Below are positions 9,889 through 19,040 of a stretch of 64,000 bases of DNA, piece after piece (position 1 is the stretch's first letter; every line of letters begins with the position of its first letter). Made by a program: the position numbers and the translations under genes. The DNA lies in contig NZ_LXFU01000029.1 of NCBI RefSeq assembly GCF_001657485.1, positions 62,001 to 126,000 of the forward strand. Direction: 5' to 3'. The notes beneath the pieces are model-generated. The model did no database searches. It was not told where the DNA came from and saw nothing but the letters and a program-made list of their open reading frames with translations. The DNA is from Rhizobium sp. WYCCWR10014 (GTDB taxonomy: Bacteria; Pseudomonadota; Alphaproteobacteria; Rhizobiales; Rhizobiaceae).

Positions 9889-10929
9889 TCAGGCGGATTT
9901 CCGACCGGATTGAAGGGTGGTGGAAAGAAGCGTTTGCATCGCAACGCTGTCTTCCAGCACCTGCCGCCGTCTGCTTTGCAGAATAGCGGCCTGTAGCCGA
10001 TTGGATTCACGGGCGATGCTTTCCGCGGTCCACTGGCGCAGCGCTTGTTCGATGATCGGTTTGCGCCGGAAATGCAGATGCCGCCCCATCGTCTGCATGA
10101 TCTGAGGTGTCTGTAGCCGCTTTTCATCCAATTCGGCACGCATCGAATCCAGAAGCTGGAATTGCTTCAGACATGCCTGCAGAACGAGAAAGATCGCTGT
10201 TTTCGAGCTGCTGATTTTTTGCATGGCGTGCAGAAATGCGTTGAGATCACCGCCGAGGATGGCGTCGACCGCGTCGTCAACCGAAATGGCGCTGGCGTCG
10301 CCGATTATTTCGGTAACGTGATGTTCTTCGACCGTATTGAAGCCGCGGCAGTATAGAGCGAGCTTGCGCACCTCGTTTCGGGAAGCGATCCTGTCGCCGC
10401 CGATCAACGCGATCAGTGCCTGGCGCGCGGCCGGCGTAATGCCGAGCTTTTCTGCACCGAGCTCCATATCAATCAATGCATTCAAGGCGCGGCTGTCATC
10501 GGCGTAGGAGGGGATCGTCATGACAGATCGTGCGGCTTCTGCGGTCTTGCGCAGCAGGGAACCCTTCTTGAGGTCACCGGCCTCGACGATCAGATAGGCG
10601 GCTTCGAGTGGTTTTTCGGCCAGTAGCGCCAGGGAATCGACGAGGTATTTCTCGTTGGCGGCACCGCGGATCCAGATCAGTTTCTCGCCGCCGAACAAAC
10701 CGATCGACTGGACCTCGTCGACCAACCGACCGGGGTCTTTCTGCAGGTCGCCGATATCGAGTTTCGTCAGCGAGAAGGGATCATCGAGAGCAACACCGCT
10801 CTTGCCGGCGAGCTGGCTTGCCCGTTCGGAAACAAGGCCGCGATCCGGCCCGTAGATGACGAAAATCCGATAGTTCCGTGCCGATTTCTGCAGGAATGTT
10901 TCGAATTCGTGGGATTTTATCTCTGCCAC
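9889..10929 (-). CDS. holA: DNA polymerase III delta subunit
   Basis: Clamp-loader subunit that opens the beta sliding clamp. The 346-residue protein has the HolA layout: an AAA-like N-terminal domain (FVIYGPDRGLVSERASQLA), then LIWIRGAANEKYLVDSL, and a helical C-terminal part. Sequence similarity within the family is low, but context agrees: it follows leuS and lptE as in many proteobacteria (leuS-lptE-holA). The start is GTG 10929 (MAEIKSHEFETFLQ), 10 bp after the lptE stop; the longer reading from 11016 adds residues overlapping lptE. Confidence 0.93.
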   Translation of the reverse strand: MAEIKSHEFETFLQKSARNYRIFVIYGPDRGLVSERASQLAGKSGVALDDPFSLTKLDIGDLQKDPGRLVDEVQSIGLFGGEKLIWIRGAANEKYLVDSLALLAEKPLEAAYLIVEAGDLKKGSLLRKTAEAARSVMTIPSYADDSRALNALIDMELGAEKLGITPAARQALIALIGGDRIASRNEVRKLALYCRGFNTVEEHHVTEIIGDASAISVDDAVDAILGGDLNAFLHAMQKISSSKTAIFLVLQACLKQFQLLDSMRAELDEKRLQTPQIMQTMGRHLHFRRKPIIEQALRQWTAESIARESNRLQAAILQSRRRQVLEDSVAMQTLLSTTLQSGRKSA

Positions 10930-10939
10930 ATCTCCGCCC

Positions 10940-11461
10940 TCAGCGGCTGAGGGCAGCGGCGATATCGGCTCCCACGAATTCCGCCACCTGATCCGCCGCG
11001 CGGTTTTCGGCGTCACGGATCGCCCGCTGCTTGGCGAATTCCTGCTCGGAAAAATCCACCAGCGCCGTGGTGGCGCGGCTGCCGGCCTTGATGACGTGAT
11101 TGTCGGTCGCCGAACGCAGCGTGTAAGTGACGCTGACGGTCACACGGCCGGCGCGCGATGTATCCGTGGAATCCGTCAGGAGCGTATCGGCAACGGACGT
11201 GGTAGCGCGAATCTCAACCTGATATTGCGGGTTTACCGCTTCGCCGGCACCGCGCGACGCAAGGAAGATCAGGCGATTGCGCACCTGCTGCTCGACGCGG
11301 CTGCTTGCTGGGGAAAAGCCGACTGAGGAGAGCTTTTCGACGACACCGGAACTCTCGGAATAAAGCGGCCGGACCTGGCAGGCAGAGAGAAAAGCCGCAG
11401 AGGCAAGGATCATGGCGATGCCGGCATTGCGGGCCAGCTTGCAAGCGATATCAGACGACAA
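10940..11461 (-). CDS. lptE: LPS-assembly lipoprotein LptE
   Basis: Outer-membrane lipoprotein that plugs LptD and helps insert lipopolysaccharide. The 173-residue product has a signal peptide with hydrophobic core [11 protein letters not shown], a lipobox LSAC (acylated Cys near residue 28), then RPLYSES typical of alphaproteobacterial LptE, and a DUF-type beta domain. The start is a TTG at 11461 that overlaps the leuS end by 11 bp, implying coupled translation. Placement between leuS and holA supports the call. Confidence 0.9.
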   Translation of the reverse strand: MSSDIACKLARNAGIAMILASAAFLSACQVRPLYSESSGVVEKLSSVGFSPASSRVEQQVRNRLIFLASRGAGEAVNPQYQVEIRATTSVADTLLTDSTDTSRAGRVTVSVTYTLRSATDNHVIKAGSRATTALVDFSEQEFAKQRAIRDAENRAADQVAEFVGADIAAALSR

Positions 11462-14081
11462 TGTTTACAATCCTTTGGGGAACCACGATGATCTTCTTCG
11501 GTGCCTGTCCGTTCAGCGCGTTCTTCACCGCATCCAGATCCAGCACGGCGTCGGTGACGGCATTCTGATCTGCATCGCGAGAAATTGTCAATTCAGCGCG
11601 TTTCTTGCCGTTGATCTGTACCGGCAGGACGACATCGTTTTCGATGACGAGTGTTTCGTCGTACCGCGGCCAGCTTGTCCGGGCAAGCAGGCCTTCATTG
11701 CCGAGCGCGACCCAGCATTCCTCAGCCAGATGCGGCGTCATCGGAGAGACGAGCTGAATCAGGATCTCGGCGGCATCGCGCACCGCCGCGCGATAGGTGG
11801 CATCGCCCTCGCCTGCCGCAACCCTCGTCATCGGTGCGGCCAGCGCGTTGACGAGTTCATAAATTCGAGCAACGGCTTTGTTGAACCAGAGCTTGTCATA
11901 GTCGTTCTCGACAGCCTTCAGCGTCTTGTGGGCGGCCTGCGAGATCGACAAGGCTTCCCCGTCGGTTGCCGGCGCAGGTGCGACGGCGGAGAGCGCGTCC
12001 GCTGCTTCGGAAATCAGGCGCCACAGACGCTGGGTGAAACGATGGGCGCCTTCGACGCCCGCCTCGGACCAGATGACGTCACGCTCTGGCGGGGAGTCGG
12101 ACAGAACGAAGAAACGAGCGGTATCGGCGCCGTAGGAGGCGATGATATCATCCGGATCGACGACGTTCTTTTTCGATTTCGACATTTTTTCGATCGAGCC
12201 GATCGCGACTTCCTCGCCCGACGTCAGCAGGAAAGCCCGGCGTTTGCCGTCGAGTTCGTCGATGCGGATATCGGCGGGTGCCACCCATTCGCGGCTGGCG
12301 CCGGCGCCGCGACTATAGGTTTCGTGGACCACCATGCCCTGGGTGAAGAGACCCTTGAAGGGTTCGGTGGCGGCGACGTGACCGGTCTCGCGCATGGCGC
12401 GGGTGAAGAAGCGGGAATAAAGCAGGTGCAGGATCGCGTGCTCGATGCCGCCAATATACTGGTCGACCGGCAGCCAGCGGTTTGCCGCCTCCGGATCGGT
12501 CGGCTTTTCTTCCCAGGGCGCGGTGAAGCGGGTGAAATACCAGCTCGAATCGACGAAAGTGTCCATCGTATCCGTCTCGCGGCGGGCATCCTTGCCGCAG
12601 TTCGGGCAGGAGACATGGCGCCAGGTCGGATGACGGTCGAGCGGATTGCCCGGCTGGTCGAAGGTGACATCGTCGGGCAGCTTGACCGGCAGGTCCGCCT
12701 TCGGCACCGGCACGACACCGCAATCATCGCAATGGATGACCGGGATCGGGCAGCCCCAATAACGCTGGCGGGAAATGCCCCAGTCGCGCAGACGGAAATT
12801 GACCTTGCGTTCGCCCTGCGGCGCATTGCCGAGCGAAGCGGCCGACAGCCGGTCGGCGACGATATTGAAGGCTTCCTCAGTCGTCTTGCCGTTGAGAAAG
12901 CGTGAATTGATCATCACGCCTTCACCATCATAGGCGGTGTCGCCGACGGAAAAGTTTGCGGCATCTCCATCCCTCGGCATGACGACCGCCACCACCGGCA
13001 GGTCATATTTGCGTGCAAAATCAAGGTCGCGCTGGTCGCCCGAGGGGCAGCCGAAGATCGCGCCGGTGCCATAATCCATCAAGACGAAATTGGCGATGTA
13101 GACCGGCAGCTCCCAGGAAGGATCGAGCGGGTGCCGGACGCGGATACCGGTATCCATGCCCTTCTTTTCGGCGGTCTCGAGTGCTGCAAGCGAGGTGCCG
13201 GCGCGGCGGCACTCGTCGCAGAAGGCTTCGATATCAGGGTTCTTCGCGGCGGCGTCCTTCGCCAGCGGATGATCGGCGGCGATTGCCAGGAAGGAAGCGC
13301 CGAAGAGCGTGTCCGGGCGGGTGGTATAGACCGTCACTTCGCTCTCGCCGGCAGGTGCCGTTTCCGGCACGATCTCCCAGCGGATCGTCAGGCCTTCCGA
13401 ACGGCCGATCCAGTTCTTCTGCATCAGACGCACTTTTTCCGGCCACTGGTCGAGCGTATCCAGCGCGTCCAGCAGATCCTGGCTGAAGTCGGTGATCTTG
13501 AAGAACCATTGCGTCAGTTCGCGCTGTTCGACCAACGCACCGGAACGCCAGCCGCGGCCATCGATTACCTGTTCGTTGGCGAGCACGGTGTTGTCGACAG
13601 GATCCCAGTTGACCTTCGACTGCTTGCGATAGACCAGGCCCTTCTCCAGGAAGTCCAGGAAGAGATGCTGCTGGTGCTGGTAATATTCGACGTCGCAGGT
13701 GGCGAACTCGCGGCTCCAGTCCAGCGAAAGACCCATGGCCTTCAGCTGCGCCTTCATCGAGCCGATATTCTGGTAGGTCCAGGAAGCGGGATGCACGCCG
13801 CGCTCCATGGCCGCATTCTCCGCCGGCATGCCGAAGGCGTCCCAGCCCATCGGATGCAGCACGTTGTAGCCGCGGGCGCGCTTGTAGCGGGCGACGACAT
13901 CGCCCATGGCGTAATTGCGGACATGACCCATATGGATGCGCCCCGAGGGATAGGGGAACATTTCGAGGACGTAATATTTTTCGCGCGGATCGGCATTGTC
14001 GGTCTCGAAGACCTTGTCTTCATTCCATTTCTGCTGCCAGCGGGGCTCGGCATCGCGCGGATTATAACGTTCGGTGGCCAT
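11451..14081 (-). CDS. leuS: Leucyl-tRNA synthetase
   Basis: Class I synthetase charging tRNA-Leu. The 876 residues contain the HIGH variant HMGH in [15 protein letters not shown] near residue 50, the large CP1 editing domain, the zinc-type [18 protein letters not shown] segment, and the KMSKS signature EKMSKSKKN. Length is normal. It is first in the leuS-lptE-holA operon, starts with ATG at 14081 and overlaps lptE by 11 bp. Confidence 0.98.
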   Translation of the reverse strand: MATERYNPRDAEPRWQQKWNEDKVFETDNADPREKYYVLEMFPYPSGRIHMGHVRNYAMGDVVARYKRARGYNVLHPMGWDAFGMPAENAAMERGVHPASWTYQNIGSMKAQLKAMGLSLDWSREFATCDVEYYQHQQHLFLDFLEKGLVYRKQSKVNWDPVDNTVLANEQVIDGRGWRSGALVEQRELTQWFFKITDFSQDLLDALDTLDQWPEKVRLMQKNWIGRSEGLTIRWEIVPETAPAGESEVTVYTTRPDTLFGASFLAIAADHPLAKDAAAKNPDIEAFCDECRRAGTSLAALETAEKKGMDTGIRVRHPLDPSWELPVYIANFVLMDYGTGAIFGCPSGDQRDLDFARKYDLPVVAVVMPRDGDAANFSVGDTAYDGEGVMINSRFLNGKTTEEAFNIVADRLSAASLGNAPQGERKVNFRLRDWGISRQRYWGCPIPVIHCDDCGVVPVPKADLPVKLPDDVTFDQPGNPLDRHPTWRHVSCPNCGKDARRETDTMDTFVDSSWYFTRFTAPWEEKPTDPEAANRWLPVDQYIGGIEHAILHLLYSRFFTRAMRETGHVAATEPFKGLFTQGMVVHETYSRGAGASREWVAPADIRIDELDGKRRAFLLTSGEEVAIGSIEKMSKSKKNVVDPDDIIASYGADTARFFVLSDSPPERDVIWSEAGVEGAHRFTQRLWRLISEAADALSAVAPAPATDGEALSISQAAHKTLKAVENDYDKLWFNKAVARIYELVNALAAPMTRVAAGEGDATYRAAVRDAAEILIQLVSPMTPHLAEECWVALGNEGLLARTSWPRYDETLVIENDVVLPVQINGKKRAELTISRDADQNAVTDAVLDLDAVKNALNGQAPKKIIVVPQRIVNIVV

Positions 14082-14281
14082 CGTATTCGTATTTCCGGAA
14101 AATCAGGGGAGTTGGTCGAGACCTTCACCATGAAACCACCGTAGCGTCAAGTTTTGCAGGCGCTGCGAGCGTCCGATCTTGATCATGACCAGGCGATTTC
14201 ACGAAGGCGGGTCTTGGCAAGCACAGGTTGGCTAGTTAGTTCATTGCCAATCCTTTCATGCTGGTATGTCGAGGCAGAACG
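14082..14281. other. Divergent promoter region leuS / yggS
   Basis: About 200 bp separate the divergent leuS and yggS-family genes. Both promoters must lie here, but I recognise no distinct operator, riboswitch or T-box (T-boxes are not expected in this phylum). Confidence 0.4.
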
Positions 14282-14941
14282 ATGGAACTTCAAGAGCGCT
14301 TGAACGATGTGCGGTCGCGGATTGCGGCCGGGGAACGCGAGGCAGGTCGTCCGGCGGGTTCCGTTCAGCTCGTCGCGGTGTCGAAGACCTTCGAGGCGGA
14401 GGCGATCCGCCCGGCCATCGAAGCCGGGCAGCGTGTCTTCGGGGAAAACCGCGTGCAGGAAAGCCAGGGCAAGTGGCCGGCGCTGAAGGCTGAGCATCAG
14501 GACATCAAGCTGCATCTGATCGGACCGCTGCAATCAAACAAGGCGGCGGATGCCGTCGCACTTTTCGACGTCATCGAGACGGTAGACCGGGAAAAGATCG
14601 CCCGCGCGCTTGCCGATGAGATGAAGCGGCAGGGCAAGACGACGCGGCTCTACGTCCAGGTCAATACCGGGCTCGAACCGCAGAAGGCCGGCATCGCTCC
14701 TGACGACACGCCAGCCTTCGTCGCTCTCTGCCGCGACGAACTCGGCCTTTCGATCGAAGGTTTGATGTGCATTCCGCCGGCCGAGGAAAATCCCGGACCG
14801 CATTTCGCCCTGCTGGCAAAGCTCGCGCTCAAATGCGGCGTCGGAAAACTTTCCATGGGCATGTCGGGCGACTACGGGACGGCGATCGCTTTCGGCGCCA
14901 CCAGCGTGCGTGTGGGATCAGCGATTTTCGGTACGCGCTGA
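14282..14941 (+). CDS. YggS-family pyridoxal phosphate homeostasis protein
   Basis: Non-enzymatic PLP-binding TIM-barrel protein that buffers free pyridoxal phosphate. The 219 residues carry the PLP lysine in LVAVSK (K35), then GENRVQESQGKW, HLIGPLQSNK and the C-terminal LSMGMSGDY plus VRVGSAIFG phosphate-binding loop, all typical of the family. I chose ATG 14282 (MELQERLNDV); the in-frame start at 14258 adds a non-conserved leader. Monocistronic in appearance; the next gene starts 82 bp later. Confidence 0.94.
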   Translation: MELQERLNDVRSRIAAGEREAGRPAGSVQLVAVSKTFEAEAIRPAIEAGQRVFGENRVQESQGKWPALKAEHQDIKLHLIGPLQSNKAADAVALFDVIETVDREKIARALADEMKRQGKTTRLYVQVNTGLEPQKAGIAPDDTPAFVALCRDELGLSIEGLMCIPPAEENPGPHFALLAKLALKCGVGKLSMGMSGDYGTAIAFGATSVRVGSAIFGTR

Positions 14942-15023
14942 AACGCTGCTTTGGTCGGGCTTCCTGTTCCTCTTAATGCCGCCTAGATTGATATCGAGGT
15001 TTGCATGTCCTGGGGAGGAGCAG

Positions 15024-16934
15024 ATGCGGAACGGCTATCATCAGGTCTATGCGGCCTGGAAACGCGATCCCGAAGCCTTCTGGCGCGAAGCGGCCAGTGA
15101 CATCGACTGGTTCAAGCCAGCGGAGCGGGTTTTCTCGCCAAATGACGGCGTCTATGGCCGCTGGTTCTCAGGCGCCGAAACCAACACCTGCCACAATTGC
15201 CTGGACCGGCACGTGGCTGCCGGCCGCGGCGGCGAGACAGCAGTCATCTTCGACAGCGCAATGAACGGCGAGAAGCGCCATTTCACCTATGACGAGGTGC
15301 TTCGGGAAGTGATGGCCATTGCAGCAGCGTTGGTCGAGCGTGGCATCGGCAAAGGCGATCGCGTCATCCTCTATATGCCGATGGTGCCGCAGGCGGTCTT
15401 TTCCATGCTCGCCTGCGCCCGCATCGGTGCCGTTCACTCCGTCGTTTTTGGCGGGTTTGCCGCCAGCGAGCTTGCGGCCCGCATCGACGATTGCGGCGCG
15501 AAACTGGTGATCACTGCGAGCTGCGGGCTCGAGCCTGGTCGCATCGTCGCCTACAAGCCACTGGTCGATCAGGCGATCGAGATCGCGCATTCGAAGCCGG
15601 AGCGCTGCCTGGTGCTGCAGCGGCCGGAGCTTCGGGCAGATCTCGTCAGCGGTCGAGATCAGGATTTCGAGGTGGCGGTGGCGCAGCATCGTGGCGATGA
15701 GATCGCCTGTGTCTCCGTCAAGGCGACCGATCCGCTCTACATCCTCTATACGTCGGGCACGACGGGCCAACCGAAGGGTGTCGTGCGCGACAATGGCGGC
15801 CATATGGTCGCGCTCAACTGGTCGATGCGAAATATCTATGGCTTGAAGCCGGGCGAGGTCTTTTGGACGGCTTCGGATATCGGCTGGGTCGTCGGGCATT
15901 CCTATATCGTCTATGCCCCGCTGCTATCAGGCGTAACCACTCTGATCTTCGAGGGGAAGCCGGTCGGCACTCCGGATGCCGGCACATTCTGGCGCATCGT
16001 TTCGGAGTATCAGGTGCGGGTGCTCTTCACGGCGCCGACGGCATTCCGCGCCATCCGGCGGGAGGACGGTGACGGTGAACTGATGCGCCGATATCCCATG
16101 CCGGATTTGCGCGCACTGTTTCTGGCCGGCGAGAGAGCGGATCCGGAGACGCTGAAATGGGCGGAGCGTATGCTTGGCATACCCGTCATCGATCATTGGT
16201 GGCAGACGGAGACCGGCTGGCCGATCGCGGCAAATCCGCTCGGTCTCGGCGCCCTTCCCATCAAGCACGGTTCACCGACACTGCCGATGCCCGGCTATGA
16301 TATTGCGGTGCTCGACGATGCCGGTCATCCGATCGAGGCAGGAACGCTTGGTAATATCGTCGTCAAGCTGCCCTTGCCGCCGGGCTGTCTGCCCACCTTG
16401 TGGAACGCCGACGACCGTTTCCGATCGGCCTATCTCGATGAGTTTCCCGGTTACTACAAGACGGCTGACGCCGGCTATGTCGACGACGATGGCTATCTCT
16501 TCATCATGTCGCGTACCGACGACATCATCAATTGCGCCGGGCATCGGCTCTCGACTGGGGCGATGGAGGAGGTCTGCGCGCGTCATCCCGATGTCGCCGA
16601 ATGCGCGGTTATCGGCGTGATCGATGCGCTGAAGGGGCAGGCGCCCTGCGGTTTCCTGGTGCTGAAACGACATGTTTCCCGTGACGCGACGGCGATCGAA
16701 TCAGAGGTCGTGGCGATGATTCGTGATTCGATCGGGCCTGTTGCCGGCTTCAAGACAGCCATCACCGTTAACCGATTGCCGAAGACACGCTCCGGCAAAA
16801 TCCTGCGCGGCACGATGCAGAAGATCGCCGACGGCATACCCTGGAAAATGCCCGCAACCATTGATGATCCAACGATTTTAGAGGAAATTGCCGAGGCGCT
16901 GCGTGGGCGCGGTTTAGGCTCCTTGCCGATGTGA
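15024..16934 (+). CDS. AMP-forming acyl-CoA synthetase, PrpE-like (probable propionyl-CoA synthetase)
   Basis: Activates a short-chain acid to its CoA thioester via an acyl-adenylate. The 636-residue protein has the ANL-family core: YTSGTTGQPKGV (A3 loop), the WWQTETGWPI region, and the C-terminal KTRSGKILRG with the catalytic lysine. It resembles propionyl-CoA synthetase more than acetyl-CoA synthetase: a short N-terminus beginning YHQVYAAWKRDPEAFW and the WPIAANPLG substrate region. Start ATG 15024 follows a strong GGGGAGGAG; a longer frame from 14910 overlaps yggS. Substrate (propionate versus another short acid) is inferred. A second, genuine acs lies 4 kb downstream. Confidence 0.88.
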   Translation: MRNGYHQVYAAWKRDPEAFWREAASDIDWFKPAERVFSPNDGVYGRWFSGAETNTCHNCLDRHVAAGRGGETAVIFDSAMNGEKRHFTYDEVLREVMAIAAALVERGIGKGDRVILYMPMVPQAVFSMLACARIGAVHSVVFGGFAASELAARIDDCGAKLVITASCGLEPGRIVAYKPLVDQAIEIAHSKPERCLVLQRPELRADLVSGRDQDFEVAVAQHRGDEIACVSVKATDPLYILYTSGTTGQPKGVVRDNGGHMVALNWSMRNIYGLKPGEVFWTASDIGWVVGHSYIVYAPLLSGVTTLIFEGKPVGTPDAGTFWRIVSEYQVRVLFTAPTAFRAIRREDGDGELMRRYPMPDLRALFLAGERADPETLKWAERMLGIPVIDHWWQTETGWPIAANPLGLGALPIKHGSPTLPMPGYDIAVLDDAGHPIEAGTLGNIVVKLPLPPGCLPTLWNADDRFRSAYLDEFPGYYKTADAGYVDDDGYLFIMSRTDDIINCAGHRLSTGAMEEVCARHPDVAECAVIGVIDALKGQAPCGFLVLKRHVSRDATAIESEVVAMIRDSIGPVAGFKTAITVNRLPKTRSGKILRGTMQKIADGIPWKMPATIDDPTILEEIAEALRGRGLGSLPM

Positions 16935-17089
16935 ATTAAACTTTCGCTAAGCCTAATTGAGGAATTGTTAACCATGTTGATGCAAGCATTTGTTAACGGC
17001 AATGGCTTGCATAGCAGGCTTTGCATGACGCGGTCGCCGTTACCGGCCTAGTCCGGATTGCCCCTATCTCAACGATTGTGGAACGGATC
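16935..17089. promoter_or_regulatory. Flagellin upstream region with an 8-bp inverted repeat
   Basis: The gap upstream of the flagellin gene contains ATGCAAGC at 16980-16987 and its exact reverse complement GCTTGCAT at 17005-17012, with TGTTAAC between them and a further TTTGCATG just after. The spacing would suit a dimeric regulator. No regulator can be named from sequence alone. Confidence 0.35.
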
Positions 17090-18025
17090 ATGACAAGCAT
17101 CCTTACCAACAACGCTGCTATGGCAGCGCTGCAGACTTTGCGCGGCGTAAACGATAGCCTCAAGGACACCCAGGGTCGCGTTTCATCGGGTTATCGTGTC
17201 GAAAAGGCGGCTGACAATGCCGCTTATTGGTCGATTGCCACGACCATGCGTTCTGACAACAAGGCGCTATCGGCCGTCTCCGACGCGCTCGGTCTCGGCG
17301 CGGCCAAGGTCGATACCGCCTATTCGGCCATGGATAGCGCCCTTGATGTCGTCAGCGAAATCAAGGCTAAGATCGTCGCTGCCACCGAAAAGGGCGTCGA
17401 CAAGACGAAGATCCAGCAGGAACTCGACCAGTTTCAGGAGCAGCTGCTCAGCATTGCCCAATCGGCGTCCTTCTCCGGCGAAAACTGGGTTGCCGGCGCT
17501 TCCGGCACGAAGAGCGTCGTTTCGTCTTTCGTCCGCGACGGCAGCAATGCCGTTTCGGTCAAGATGACGGACTATGTGCTCGATTCGGGCTCGCTTGGAA
17601 ACGTGCTTTTCGGCATGACGAGCACCGGTGCGATCGAGACATCAAGCGGCATCATCGGCACGGCCTTCAACGGAACCTACGGCGGCACCTTCATCGTCAT
17701 GGCGTCAATCTATGATCTCGACATCACCGGTTTTACCCAGGGTCAGCTTGACGCAGCCCTGACCGGTGTCGAACTGGTTCTCGGCGCTATGACCGCTGCC
17801 GGCTCGGCATTGGGCTCAATCTCGACCCGTATTCAGCTGCAGGAAACATTCGTCAGCGGTCTGCACGATTCGATCGACTCCGGCGTCGGCCGCCTTGTCG
17901 ATGCCGATATGGAAGAGGAATCGAGCAAGCTCTCGGCGTTGCAGACGCAGCAGCAGCTCGCCATCCAGTCGCTCTCGATCGCCAACAGTTCGGCGCAGAA
18001 CATCCTCACTCTGTTCCGCAGCTAA
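17090..18025 (+). CDS. Flagellin (orphan copy)
   Basis: Subunit of the flagellar filament. The 311 residues show the rhizobial flagellin pattern: conserved N-terminal D0/D1 helix (TSILTNNAAMAALQTLR, then RVSSGYRVEKAADNAAYWSIA) and C-terminal D1/D0 helix ending QQQLAIQSLSIANSSAQNIL, with a short variable middle. The start at ATG 17090 gives the expected N-terminus MTSILTN. No other flagellar gene is in the window, so this copy lies outside the main motility cluster, as some R. leguminosarum flagellin genes do. Rhizobia build complex filaments from several flagellins; its share is not deducible here. Confidence 0.95.
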   Translation: MTSILTNNAAMAALQTLRGVNDSLKDTQGRVSSGYRVEKAADNAAYWSIATTMRSDNKALSAVSDALGLGAAKVDTAYSAMDSALDVVSEIKAKIVAATEKGVDKTKIQQELDQFQEQLLSIAQSASFSGENWVAGASGTKSVVSSFVRDGSNAVSVKMTDYVLDSGSLGNVLFGMTSTGAIETSSGIIGTAFNGTYGGTFIVMASIYDLDITGFTQGQLDAALTGVELVLGAMTAAGSALGSISTRIQLQETFVSGLHDSIDSGVGRLVDADMEEESSKLSALQTQQQLAIQSLSIANSSAQNILTLFRS

Positions 18026-18046
18026 TCGAAACAGGCAATCCGCAAC

Positions 18047-18085
18047 AAAAAACCCCGCCGGTCAGCTCATACCGGCGGGGTTTTT
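18047..18085 (+). terminator. Intrinsic terminator after the flagellin gene (bidirectional)
   Basis: Perfect stem CCCCGCCGGT / ACCGGCGGGG followed by TTTTT and preceded by AAAAAA, so it can stop transcripts from both the flagellin gene and the convergent trcR-like gene. Confidence 0.92.
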
Positions 18086-18103
18086 CATGGGATCGCTGAT
18101 ATC

Positions 18104-18808
18104 TCAGTACTGATCGTCGTCCTCGTCCTTCGGCGCCGAGCGCAGCGAGCTCAGCTTGCGGAAGACGGCGTCGGCGTCGATTTCCTTTTCTTTTTCCTCT
18201 TCGCGCTCGTAGCTCGGGCTCAGGCGTTCGGTTTCCTGAGCCGATTGCAGCGTTGCGCCAAGCTCGGCGGCGGTCGGCAGCGGACGGCCCTTGGAGGCCT
18301 TTTCCACTTCCATGTCGAGATCGATCTGGCTGCAGAGGCCGAGCGTCACCGGATCCATCGGCGCGAGGTTCGCGGAGTTCCAGTGGGTGCGCTCGCGGAT
18401 TTGTTCGATGGTCGATTTCGTCGTGCCGACGAGCCGGGAAATCTGCGCGTCCTTCAGCTCCGGATGGTTGCGAACGAGCCAGAGAATGGCGTTCGGGCGG
18501 TCCTGACGCTTGGAAACCGGCGTATAACGCGGACCGCGGCGCTTGGATTCCGGCACCCGCACCTTCGGTTCGGAAAGCTTCAGCTTGTGGTTCGGATTGG
18601 CCTCGGCGCGGGCAATCTCGTCGCGGGAAAGCTGTCCTGTCGAGATCGGGTCGAGGCCCTTGATGCCCTGCGCCGCTTCGCCGTCGGCGATCGCCTTGAC
18701 TTCGAGCGGATGCAGTTTGCAGAACTGCGCGATCTGATCGAAAGACAGTGCCGTATTGTCGACGAGCCAGATGGCTGTCGCCTTCGGCATGAGCAGTGTT
18801 TGAGCCAT
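18104..18808 (-). CDS. DUF1013 family protein, annotated elsewhere as cell cycle transcriptional regulator TrcR
   Basis: The 234-residue cytoplasmic protein begins MAQTLLMPKATAIWLVDNTALSFDQIAQFC and contains two helix-turn-helix-like stretches (LSFDQIAQFCKLHPLEVKAI near 22-41, and DAQISRLVGTTKSTIEQIRERT near 113-134). It ends in a highly acidic tail (EREEEKEKEIDADAVF and DEDDDQY). DUF1013 is almost restricted to Alphaproteobacteria; a cell-cycle transcription role comes from family naming, not from what can be seen here. The start ATG 18808 is preferred over a longer frame starting at 18895. Confidence 0.85.
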   Translation of the reverse strand: MAQTLLMPKATAIWLVDNTALSFDQIAQFCKLHPLEVKAIADGEAAQGIKGLDPISTGQLSRDEIARAEANPNHKLKLSEPKVRVPESKRRGPRYTPVSKRQDRPNAILWLVRNHPELKDAQISRLVGTTKSTIEQIRERTHWNSANLAPMDPVTLGLCSQIDLDMEVEKASKGRPLPTAAELGATLQSAQETERLSPSYEREEEKEKEIDADAVFRKLSSLRSAPKDEDDDQY

Positions 18809-19040
18809 GGATATAGTCCTTCTATCGTCCGCGCCGGTCGCGGTCCGTGGATTGTCACCACAATGTCCGGGAAATATGGCGCTATATAACCGCACTGTCG
18901 CAGAATTGCAATTCTTCCGAAGTGAAATGACCTTTGTCTAATTGCCGTGGCGATGCGAACTGCTATGAATTGCCGTGATTTCAAGTCCGGGCCCTGCATA
19001 GCTCACGCGGCCCGTCGCATGTCCCATGAGGAGGAGTTGC
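18809..19040. other. Divergent region trcR-like / acsA
   Basis: This 232 bp gap holds promoters for both divergent genes. A strong ribosome-binding site (GAGGAGG-like, about 19028-19035) precedes acsA. I recognise no further conserved element. Confidence 0.4.

Noticed and set aside
11412..12905. A 497-codon plus-strand frame inside leuS
   Set aside because: Antisense to leuS, whose motifs and length are complete.
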